The notes below the pieces were generated by a model, which searched no databases, was not told the DNA's origin, and saw only the letters and a program-made list of their open reading frames with translations. DNA of 64,000 bases from Acidovorax benzenivorans (GTDB lineage Bacteria > Pseudomonadota > Gammaproteobacteria > Burkholderiales > Burkholderiaceae_C), in NCBI RefSeq assembly GCF_028680575.1, contig NZ_JAPCKI010000003.1, positions 434,001-498,000 on the forward strand, in the 5' to 3' direction. The position numbers and the translations under genes are program-made. Below are positions 36,945 to 44,404 of this stretch, piece after piece. Positions within the stretch are counted from its first letter, which is position 1, and each line of letters begins with the position of its first letter.

Positions 36945-38555
36945 CTAGTTCACCATCCGCCCACGCCCTTCCCAGTACGGGGCCTGCACGGCACGGCGCA
37001 TCACCTTGCCGTTGGGGTTCTTGGGCAGGGTGGTGACGAACTCAATGCGCCGTGGCCGCTTGAACCCGCCCAGGTGTTGTGCGCAGAACGCGTCGATCGC
37101 AGCGGTGGTGTCGGCACCGGCCGCGCGGCCGGGTTTGAGCACCACGTGCGCGGCCACGGCCTCGCCCCACTTGTCATCGGGCACGGCGAACACGCAGGCG
37201 TCGGCGATGGCGTCGTGCTGGTACAGCACCGCCTCCACCTCCGATGGGTACACGTTGAAGCCGCCGCTGATCACCATGTCCTTCTTGCGGTCCACGATGT
37301 AGACATAGCCCTCGTCATCCATGCGGGCCAGGTCACCCGTGTGGTAAGCGCCGTCCTTGAGCACCTCGGCCGTCAACTCGGGGGCGCGCCAGTAGCCCGC
37401 AAAGATGTCATCGCCACGCACCACGATCTCGCCGATCTCGCCGGTGGCCACGGGCTGGCCGTCGTCGCCCAGGATCTGCACATCGCATTCCAGAAATGGG
37501 CGTCCGCAAGATGCCAGGCGCTCAGGCCGCGCCGCGCGGGCAAACAGATGGTCTTCCACAGATAGGCCACACACTCCTGAGGTCGTCTCGCCCGCGCCGT
37601 AGCCTTGTTGCAGGATGGGCCCGAACACGTCCATGGCCTGCAGGATGCGTGCGGGCGCCATGGGGGCGGCCCCGTAGCCCAGGCGCAGCAGGTCGGGCAG
37701 GGGGCGGTACTGGCCCTCCAGCTCGGTCAGCAGCATGTTGATCATGGTGGGCACCATGAAGGTGTGGGTCACGCGGTCGGCCCGCATGTCGGCGATGAAG
37801 CGCGGGGGCTCGAAGCCGTTGAACAGGCGGATGGTGACACCCTGGCACAGCGCCGGCACCATCTGCATGCCCGATGCGTGGGTGATCGGGCCCACCAGCC
37901 CCAGGATGTGGCCGGGCTGCTGCCCGTCCGAACGCGTGAGGAACTTGCGCAGCTGCGCAAGGCGGTTGCCGAAGGTCTGCATGGCCGCCTTGAGCACGCC
38001 CGAGGAGCCCGAGGTGTAGTGCAGCACGGCGACTTCGTCCTCGCACACGACCACCGGGGTGAACGTGTCGCTGGCCTGGGCCAGTGCCGCTTCATACCCT
38101 GCGGGGCCCGCATCGTCGGTCAGCAGCAGCCGGGGCATGGCGCCGGGCATGCATTGCGCCACATGCGGGCGGATGGCCTCGGCGCGCTCGGTGGTGGTCA
38201 CGATCAGCGTCGCACCGCTGTTGGCGGCAATGGCGCCGACCTCGGTGGGCGAGAGCCGGGCGTTGAACGGCGCCTTGATCAGGCCGGCCTTGTAGCAGGC
38301 GATCTCGATCTCGACGACCTCGACACAGTTGGGCAGGTAGATGCCCACGCGGTCGCCGCGCTCCAGGCCCAGGCCCAGCAAGGCGTTGGCCAGGCGGTTG
38401 GTGCGCTGCTCCAGCTCGGCGTAGGTGATGCTGCGAGCTGTGCTCTTGACCGCGATGCGGCGGGAATGGGCGCGGGCGCTGCGCGCTACCAGCGCGCCGA
38501 CGTTGGCAACAGGACGGCGGTGGATGCCGCTGTGGGGGTTGGGGGTGGCGGTAAT
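36945..38555 (-). CDS. Acyl-CoA ligase (AMP-forming) with an ATT start codon
   Basis: ANL-superfamily ligase of about 536 residues. Visible are the ATP loop LHYTSGSSGVLKA, the motif GYGAGETTSGVCGLS, the hinge region YHTGDLARMDDEGYVYIVDRKKDM and the C-terminal lysine in LPKNPNGKVMRRAVQ. The reading frame begins after a stop at 38622-38624 and contains no ATG, GTG or TTG before a TTG at 38381. Starting there would remove conserved N-terminal sequence (ITYAELEQRTNRLANALLGL). An AGGAGA lies exactly 5 bases before an ATT at 38555, which would give I/M-TATPNPHSG. The true start is therefore probably ATT, or a former ATG changed by one base. The operon continues with an acyl-CoA dehydrogenase and a Bug protein. 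Confidence 0.82.
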   Translation of the reverse strand: MTATPNPHSGIHRRPVANVGALVARSARAHSRRIAVKSTARSITYAELEQRTNRLANALLGLGLERGDRVGIYLPNCVEVVEIEIACYKAGLIKAPFNARLSPTEVGAIAANSGATLIVTTTERAEAIRPHVAQCMPGAMPRLLLTDDAGPAGYEAALAQASDTFTPVVVCEDEVAVLHYTSGSSGVLKAAMQTFGNRLAQLRKFLTRSDGQQPGHILGLVGPITHASGMQMVPALCQGVTIRLFNGFEPPRFIADMRADRVTHTFMVPTMINMLLTELEGQYRPLPDLLRLGYGAAPMAPARILQAMDVFGPILQQGYGAGETTSGVCGLSVEDHLFARAARPERLASCGRPFLECDVQILGDDGQPVATGEIGEIVVRGDDIFAGYWRAPELTAEVLKDGAYHTGDLARMDDEGYVYIVDRKKDMVISGGFNVYPSEVEAVLYQHDAIADACVFAVPDDKWGEAVAAHVVLKPGRAAGADTTAAIDAFCAQHLGGFKRPRRIEFVTTLPKNPNGKVMRRAVQAPYWEGRGRMVN

Positions 38556-38711
38556 GGTCGTCTCCTGGAGTGCAGTCCCCTGTGGCGGGGGCTTGGCCGG
38601 ACTGTTCCAGAAGACGGGGTATCAGGGAAATACGGATTGCTGATGGACGGCCATCAATCGAATTGATGGTCTGCAGAGAGGCGGGTTGTCGGCACGTTCC
38701 GGGAGCCCCCT

Positions 38712-39299
38712 TCAGAGCTCACTGGCGTCCTTGCCCTCACTGCGCTTGACCACCCATCGAACGGTGGCGCGGGGGGCGGGCACGCGCTGGGCGTAAACCT
38801 CCAGATCGCCGCGTGTCCATGCCGCGTAGCTGCCGCTGGGGTCGTTGGCGGCCGTTTCCGCCCCATAGCTGCTGCGCCCGAAGTGGAGAAGTTCCCCATA
38901 GGCTGCAGCGCCGCCGTCTGCCAGCTCGCTGGCATCGGCTACGAACTCCACCCGCCGCAGTTCGCGGGCCGCAAAAAAGAAGGTCTGCGTCCCTTCCAGG
39001 CCTGCGATGAAGACCGGGGCCAGACGCCATTGGCCGACCAGCCCGCCAGACAGGCGCTGTGGTCGTGACACGTGCGCGATGCCGGGCAAGGCTTGGCGCA
39101 AAGCGTCCACTCCCATGCCCAGTTCAACGCCCTCGGGAAGCGCTTGCACAGGCGCATACCCCGGTGAAGTGTTTTGCAAGGGTACAGAGGCGGAGGTGGG
39201 CAGCGTGGTCTGCGCCTGCACGAACGCTGTGCAGGTGGCCAGTACCAAAACGGCGCTCTGGAAAAAACGCCGCATACGGCGGCTTGGGTCAAGGGGCAT
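38712..39299 (-). CDS. Exported hypothetical protein
   Basis: About 195 residues. A signal peptide is clear (MRRFFQSAVLVLATCTAFVQAQ), so the product is probably periplasmic. The mature part has no motif I recognise. A central block (ALPEGVELGMGVDALRQALP) resembles the start of small beta-rich periplasmic domains, and the C-terminus (TRGDLEVYAQRVPAPRATVRWVVKR) looks like alternating strands. Neither possible start (39299 or the methionine at 39275) has a ribosome site. An earlier in-frame start would read through a run of four GCCAT units at 39374-39393. Confidence 0.6.
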   Translation of the reverse strand: MPLDPSRRMRRFFQSAVLVLATCTAFVQAQTTLPTSASVPLQNTSPGYAPVQALPEGVELGMGVDALRQALPGIAHVSRPQRLSGGLVGQWRLAPVFIAGLEGTQTFFFAARELRRVEFVADASELADGGAAAYGELLHFGRSSYGAETAANDPSGSYAAWTRGDLEVYAQRVPAPRATVRWVVKRSEGKDASEL

Positions 39300-39373
39300 G
39301 GTTTGGAGACAACAGGTGGTGCTCATCTTCGGATTTCTTGGTGGTGTGGTCGAGCCAATCCGCTGCCTGCAGG

Positions 39374-39393
39374 GCCATGCCATGCCATGCCAT
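39374..39393. repeat. Pentanucleotide tandem repeat (GCCAT)4
   Basis: Four perfect GCCAT units upstream of the exported hypothetical gene. Read on that gene's strand, each unit supplies an ATG in a different frame. The surrounding 39300-39449 gap shows no gene. Confidence 0.6.
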
Positions 39394-39449
39394 GGTGCTG
39401 GGGTGCTGGGTGAGCCCATCTCGGTCATAGAGGGGCGCGTCGGGCAGGA

Positions 39450-40457
39450 TCATGGATGCGTTGCAGGCTGGACGATCTCTGCGTCCCAGCGGCCGGTGGT
39501 CACCAGGCGTTGAGCCACGGCGGCCATTGCCTGCAGCACCGCTTGCATCACGGCGTCTGTGCCTGGGTCCCGGTCGCGCTCGGGGGCGGTTGCCAGGGTG
39601 TACGTGCGGATCATCTCCGGGTTGATCACCCGCGCCACCAGCCAATCGGACGCCATGGAGGGCGTGTCGCTCAAGGCGCATGCGGGGGTGAACGTAAAGC
39701 CTGCACCGCAGGCGTAGAGCGAGCGGATCACGCGGGCCGAGTCGTGCTCATGCGCAACGTTCAATGCCGTACCGCGCAGTGTCGCCGCGTCTTCCACCTG
39801 CTGGCGAATGGAAAACCGGCGTGATTGCAATACCAGCGGTTGCGCTGCTGCTGCGGCAAAGTCGATGTCGGGGCGCTTGGCTGGCTCCAGCTCTTGCCTG
39901 TTCGCGGGCGGAGGCTGAAGCAGCGCTCGCACCGAGCCGCTGGAGTCCTGCCCGCAGAAGTACATGGATTCGCGGGCGAAGGGCTGGCACACCAGACCTT
40001 CGGCCTGGTGCGTGTCCACCAGGATACCGATCTCCGCCCGCCGATCCAGCATGGCCTTTTTGACCATCAGGCTGAGGTCATCGAGCACAAAAACGCGAAT
40101 GCGCGGGTGGGTGTCTTTCAGGTGCGCGAGCAACGGCCCCATGAGCAACGATGCCAGCAGAAACGGCATGGCGATCGTGATCGAGCCTTCTGGCCCCTGC
40201 GGCAGCCGCTGAATGCGTTCGCGCATCGCAGACGCGTCGCTCAAAAGGCGCCGAGCATCCTGGTACAGCTGCACGCCGGCCTGCGTTGGGGTGACGCCGA
40301 TGTGCGAGCGCTCCAGCAATTGCGCGCCCAGCTCTGACTCCAGCTTCTTGATCTGGGCGGTGAGTGCCGGCTGGGCAATGTACAGGCTGCCAGCCGCCCG
40401 CGAGAGGCTGCCGGCCTCGACCACGGCGATGAAGTAGCGCAGGCTTCGGAGATCCAT
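39450..40457 (-). CDS. LysR-family transcriptional regulator
   Basis: Regulator of 335 residues. The N-terminal helix-turn-helix (MDLRSLRYFIAVVEAGSLSR, then IAQPALTAQIKKLESELGAQ) is followed by a substrate-binding domain (about 90-300) with the usual GSITIAMPFLLASLLMGPLL opening. The ATG at 40457 gives the family start; the frame is open upstream. All neighbours are on the same strand, so no divergent target is evident and its regulon cannot be guessed. The nearest genes encode an exported hypothetical protein and gamma-glutamyltransferase. Confidence 0.88.
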   Translation of the reverse strand: MDLRSLRYFIAVVEAGSLSRAAGSLYIAQPALTAQIKKLESELGAQLLERSHIGVTPTQAGVQLYQDARRLLSDASAMRERIQRLPQGPEGSITIAMPFLLASLLMGPLLAHLKDTHPRIRVFVLDDLSLMVKKAMLDRRAEIGILVDTHQAEGLVCQPFARESMYFCGQDSSGSVRALLQPPPANRQELEPAKRPDIDFAAAAAQPLVLQSRRFSIRQQVEDAATLRGTALNVAHEHDSARVIRSLYACGAGFTFTPACALSDTPSMASDWLVARVINPEMIRTYTLATAPERDRDPGTDAVMQAVLQAMAAVAQRLVTTGRWDAEIVQPATHP

Positions 40458-40559
40458 GGGGCAAGAATGTAGCGGGGTCTGTCGTTGGCGCACGCCATGC
40501 CCGCTCAGGCGGCAGCGCACTCGGCAGGTAGCCCCTTTGTAGGCCGCGCAGGGCTGCCT

Positions 40560-42407
40560 TTAGTCGCCCATCACCACGCCCTCGCGGCGCGGGTCAGCCC
40601 CGCCCATCCACAGCTTCTTGCCATGCGCCTGGCCGCGCGTGATGGCTTGCAGGCCGCTGGTCATGTTCATCTCGCGCACCTCAGCGCCACGGGCGCGCAG
40701 GGCTTCGACGGTGGTGGGCGGGAAGCGCTTTTCTTCCAGCAGCGTCGGGCCGTTCATCGAGCCGAAGTTGGGCAGGTTGATGGCCTGCTGGGGCATCAGG
40801 CCCCAGTTGAAGACGCCATACAGCGTCTTGGCCGTGTAGTGGATGATGGCCGCGCCGCCGGGGCTGCCGCCGCTCATCAGTAGCTCGCCCGTGGCTTTGT
40901 CGAACACCAGCGTGGGTGCCATGGACGAGCGCGGGCGCTTGCCGGGCTGCACGCGGTTGGCAATGGGCTGGCCTTGCGCGTCGGTGGGGGCGAAGCTGAA
41001 GTCGGTGAGTTCGTTGTTGAGCAGGAAGCCTTTCACCATCTGCCGCGCACCGAACTGGTCTTCGATGGTGGTGGTCATGGCGACCGCGTTGCCGAACGCG
41101 TCGACGATGCTGATGTGGCTGGTGCCGTATTCAGGCTGGTCGGGCATGGGCGCAAAGCCCGTCTTGACGGCGCCGGGATTGCCGGGCTGGGCGACCTTCA
41201 TGCTCTGGGTGCCGATGAGCTTGGCGCGCTCGGCCAGGTAGGCGGGGGCGAGCAGGCTGGTCCAGCTGCCGGCGGGGGGCTGCACAAAGTCGGGGTCGGC
41301 CACGTACTGGGCGCGGTCGGCAAAGGCCAGGCGGGCGGCCTCGGTGTACAGGTGCAGCCAGTCCGCGCTGGGCAGGCCGTCCTGCAGGGGCTTGGCGGCG
41401 GCGTCGGTGTTCTTGAGGATGCCCAGGATCTGCCCGATGGCGATGGCTCCGGAGCTGGGGGGTGGAAAGCCGCACACGCGGTAGTCCTTGCTGGCCACCT
41501 GGTAGTCGTGGCACAGCGCCTCGCGCTTCTTGGGCTGGTAGCCCGCCAGGTCGGCCAGGCTGAGCTTGCCGGGGTTGGTGGGGTGCTTTTGCACCTTGTC
41601 CACGATGGCCTGGGCGACCTCGCCTTCGTGCAGGGCCTTACTGCCTTCAGCGGCAATCTTGCGCAGCACAGCGGCCAGCTCGGGGTTGCGCAGGTTCACG
41701 CCCACATCGCGCGCGTCGCCGTCGGCCTTGTAGAAATAGGCGGCGGCCACGGGGTCCTTCTTGAGGTGGGCGTCGGCCTTCACCAGGGTGTTGAGCCGCG
41801 CGCTGACCTTGAAGCCGCCTTCGGCCAGCGTGATGGCGGGCTGGAACAGCGTGGCCCAGGGCAGCTTGCCGTGCTGCTTGTGCGCCATCTCCAGCATGCG
41901 CACCGTCCCTGGCACACCCACCGAGCGGCCGCCCACCACGCCGTCGTAGAAGGGCACGGGCTTGCCGTCGGCACCCAGGAAGAGTTTTTCGTCTGCGGCA
42001 GCGGGCGCGGTTTCGCGACCATCGTAAGCCTCCACCAGCTTGCCGTTGCTGTGCAGCAGGAAGGCGCCGCCGCCGATGCCGCTGGACTGGGGCTCCACCA
42101 GCGTCAGCACCATCTGCACGGCAATGGCCGCATCGACGGCCGAGCCGCCGGCCTTGAGGATCTGATAGCCCGCATCGGTGGCCAGCGGGTTGGCAGCGGC
42201 CACGGCAAACTTCTCCGTGGCCCAGCCCGGTTTTTCGGTGTAGCCGGACGAACCCTCGGGCTGGGCGGGCACGGTGTAGGCGAACTGGGAGGGAGCACTG
42301 GCGCAGCCTGCCAGGGCCATCAGGGTGGCGAGGGCCGCAGGGGCCAGCAGGTTGCGACTGAACGGGCGGCGCAGGTGCGACGTGGCAGGCAGGGCAGTGG
42401 GTTTCAT
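40560..42407 (-). CDS. ggt: Gamma-glutamyltransferase (glutathione hydrolase)
   Basis: Periplasmic, membrane-anchored enzyme of 615 residues that removes or transfers the gamma-glutamyl group of glutathione. The N-terminus is a lipoprotein signal with lipobox LAGC (C35). Conserved segments include AVAAANPLATDAGYQILKAG, VEPQSSGIGGGAFLLHSNG, the autoprocessing site before T429 in EYGTSHISIVD, NRVQPGKRPRSSMAPT and GGSPGG. The precursor is expected to cleave itself at T429 into large and small subunits. GGAGA with five bases spacing supports the start. It is flanked by a family A repeat upstream. Confidence 0.95.
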   Translation of the reverse strand: MKPTALPATSHLRRPFSRNLLAPAALATLMALAGCASAPSQFAYTVPAQPEGSSGYTEKPGWATEKFAVAAANPLATDAGYQILKAGGSAVDAAIAVQMVLTLVEPQSSGIGGGAFLLHSNGKLVEAYDGRETAPAAADEKLFLGADGKPVPFYDGVVGGRSVGVPGTVRMLEMAHKQHGKLPWATLFQPAITLAEGGFKVSARLNTLVKADAHLKKDPVAAAYFYKADGDARDVGVNLRNPELAAVLRKIAAEGSKALHEGEVAQAIVDKVQKHPTNPGKLSLADLAGYQPKKREALCHDYQVASKDYRVCGFPPPSSGAIAIGQILGILKNTDAAAKPLQDGLPSADWLHLYTEAARLAFADRAQYVADPDFVQPPAGSWTSLLAPAYLAERAKLIGTQSMKVAQPGNPGAVKTGFAPMPDQPEYGTSHISIVDAFGNAVAMTTTIEDQFGARQMVKGFLLNNELTDFSFAPTDAQGQPIANRVQPGKRPRSSMAPTLVFDKATGELLMSGGSPGGAAIIHYTAKTLYGVFNWGLMPQQAINLPNFGSMNGPTLLEEKRFPPTTVEALRARGAEVREMNMTSGLQAITRGQAHGKKLWMGGADPRREGVVMGD

Positions 42408-42529
42408 GCGGGTCTCCTGTGGGTGCAAGCAGCGAAGCGGCCATGGTAAGGGGCCTTGCTGCAGCCTGCGAGGGCGTGCAGGAGGCTGCCCCTGGGGTTT
42501 GTGCACCGATTGAAGGTGTTTTCCGGCGG

Positions 42530-42575
42530 TGGCGCTAGTGCAATATGCCTGAGTAGCTATCAAAAAGATAGTTGT
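42530..42575. repeat. Family A repeat, copy 7
   Basis: GCGCTAGTGCAATATGCCTG, then AGTAGCTATCaaaaaGATAG. It is nearly identical to copy 3 over 28 bases. It lies in the 274-base gap between the gamma-glutamyltransferase start and the end of the phoD-like gene; the rest of that gap holds no gene. Confidence 0.7.
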
Positions 42576-42681
42576 TACCGACCGTCAGCAGCTGTTCACA
42601 GGCCATCCCTGGGCCCTGGTGGGGCGCAACGACCGGGGGCTCGCCTGCCTGGCGGGTTGGGTCGCGCCTTCTCAGGTCGCC

Positions 42682-44265
42682 TCAGGCAGCCTGGGGCCCC
42701 GCGCGGCCATCTTCCACCACAAACCGGGCGAGCGTGGATGCGCCGCTGTCAGCGCGCAGCGGGTCGTCCACCACGCGCAAGGTGGTGGTCCAGCGCTCGG
42801 GGGTGATGTCGGCCAGGCCGTAGCCGCGCTGGTCGCAGCGTGCCAGCAGCACATGCGGGTTGTGGCGGACGATGGCGTCCACCTTGGCCTGTGTGGTGCC
42901 CGACCGCGAACTGATAGAGGTGCCGCAGAACTCGCTGGCCACGACGGCCGAGTCGGCGCGCGCGGCATCGGCATGCACGCGGCAGACGTAGTTCTGGTGG
43001 ATGTCTCCGCCCAGCAGCACGGTGTTGCGCGGGGTGTGCCGGGCCACAGACTGAAGCAGGCGCTGGCGTGCGGCGGGGTAGCCATCCCAGGCATCGGTGG
43101 GCACGGTGCCAGACGGGTAGTGGCGCGGCGAGAACAGCGTTTGCTGCGCGATCACGCTCCAGCGCGTGGCTTGGGCGCTGGCCGCATCGGCGGCCAGGCC
43201 TGCGTCCAGCCAGCGTTCTTGTGTGCTGCCCAGCAGGCTGCGTTGCGGCTGGGCCAGCTCGGCGCAGTCGGCTGCGCGCACGGCGGGGGCGCTGCTGGCA
43301 TCGGGGCTGCGGCAGGCTTGCCAGCTGCGGTACTGGCGGCTGTCGAGCAGGTGGATGTGTGCCAGCCGCCCCCAGCGCAGGCGGCGGTAGATCTGCAGCG
43401 CGTCCCAGCCGGGGGCGGACGCGGGGCCCCGGAGGCTGGCCGCGCGCAGCGGCATGTTCTCGTAAAACGCCTGCCAGGCCGCGCTGCGCTGGGTCAGAAA
43501 GGCAGCGCTGCCCGCGCCCTCGCCACGGCCCGCGTCGGCGGCGTAGTCGTTTTGCACCTCGTGGTCGTCCCAGGTCACGGCCCACGGGCAGGTGGCATGG
43601 GCCAGCTGCAGGGCCGGGTCGCTTTTGTGCAGGGCGTAGCGGTCGCGGTAATCGGCCAGCGTGGTGGCGTGGCGCAGGCTGTGGGTGCGCGCCAGGTCGG
43701 CGGTGTTTTTGGGCGTGGCGTATTCGTAGATGTAGTCGCCAAGAAACAGCACCAGGTCGGGCTGGTCGGCGGCCAGATGGCGCCAGGCCGCGTAGTGCCC
43801 ATGCTCCCAGCGCTGGCACGAGGCAAACGCCACCCGCAGCGCCCCGGGCATGTCGCCCGCCGCAGGTGCGGTGCGCGTGCGGCCCGTGGCGCTCACCGCG
43901 TCGCCCAGCATGAAGCGGTAGTGGTACCAGCGCGCGGGTTGTAGGCCATGCAGCTCCACATGCACACTGTGGCCCAGCGCTGGCAGCGCGGTGGCCTCGC
44001 CCTTTTGCACGATCTGGGCAAACTCAGCGTCGTGCGCCACCTCCCACCGCACGGTGTGGGTGCTCAGCATCTGCGCTGGATCGACCAGCAAGAGCCGCGT
44101 CCAGAGCACCACGCCATCAGGCGCCGGGTCACCACTGGCGACGCCGAGGGCAAAGGGGTTGCTTTGCAGCGGGGGCGGATTGCTCCAGGCCCAGCGGGGG
44201 AGGGTGGTGGCGGAGGCAGTCAGGGCTGCATGTCGCAGAAACCTGCGCCTCAATTGCGGAGTCAT
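42682..44265 (-). CDS. phoD: Alkaline phosphatase D family protein
   Basis: Secreted metallophosphoesterase of 527 residues with a Tat-type leader (QLRRRFLRHAALTASATTLP). The PhoD signatures are present in order: NPFALGVASGDPAPDGVVLWTR at the mature N-terminus (the PhoD_N domain), FASCQRWEHGHYAAWRHLA, LVLFLGDYIYEY, AVTWDDHEVQNDYAAD and VLLGGDIHQNYVCRV, which carry the metal-binding Asp, Asn and His residues. Family members are phosphodiesterase/phosphomonoesterases used to obtain phosphate from organic esters. The start at 44265 gives the twin-arginine leader; the frame is open for 234 bases upstream. No Pho-box was identified. Confidence 0.92.
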   Translation of the reverse strand: MTPQLRRRFLRHAALTASATTLPRWAWSNPPPLQSNPFALGVASGDPAPDGVVLWTRLLLVDPAQMLSTHTVRWEVAHDAEFAQIVQKGEATALPALGHSVHVELHGLQPARWYHYRFMLGDAVSATGRTRTAPAAGDMPGALRVAFASCQRWEHGHYAAWRHLAADQPDLVLFLGDYIYEYATPKNTADLARTHSLRHATTLADYRDRYALHKSDPALQLAHATCPWAVTWDDHEVQNDYAADAGRGEGAGSAAFLTQRSAAWQAFYENMPLRAASLRGPASAPGWDALQIYRRLRWGRLAHIHLLDSRQYRSWQACRSPDASSAPAVRAADCAELAQPQRSLLGSTQERWLDAGLAADAASAQATRWSVIAQQTLFSPRHYPSGTVPTDAWDGYPAARQRLLQSVARHTPRNTVLLGGDIHQNYVCRVHADAARADSAVVASEFCGTSISSRSGTTQAKVDAIVRHNPHVLLARCDQRGYGLADITPERWTTTLRVVDDPLRADSGASTLARFVVEDGRAGPQAA

Positions 44266-44326
44266 CGCGGGGCGCTGGGTCGCTGCGCGGCGCTCAAAAC
44301 TGGCACGGCCCAGGCCAGCGTCACCG

Positions 44327-44403
44327 CGCAAGGGCCGCCCCGCCGCGCTGGTGGCGTCCCCCCTCTGGGGGGATGGCGCCGAAGGCGACACAGGGGGGAG
44401 GTA
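44327..44403. repeat. Dispersed repeat family B, copy 2
   Basis: Begins 'gcgcaagggccgccccgc', continues with 'gtggcgtc', then a perfect CCCCCC-TCT-GGGGGG hairpin and 'ggcgccgaaggcgac', ending one base before the stop codon of the next minus-strand gene. It shares its core with 36839-36944. Confidence 0.6.
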
Positions 44404-44404
44404 G

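Noticed and set aside
36945..38381. Shorter acyl-CoA ligase starting at the TTG at 38381
   Set aside because: It would lack about 58 residues that match the ligase family, has no ribosome site, and a perfect one lies before the ATT at 38555.
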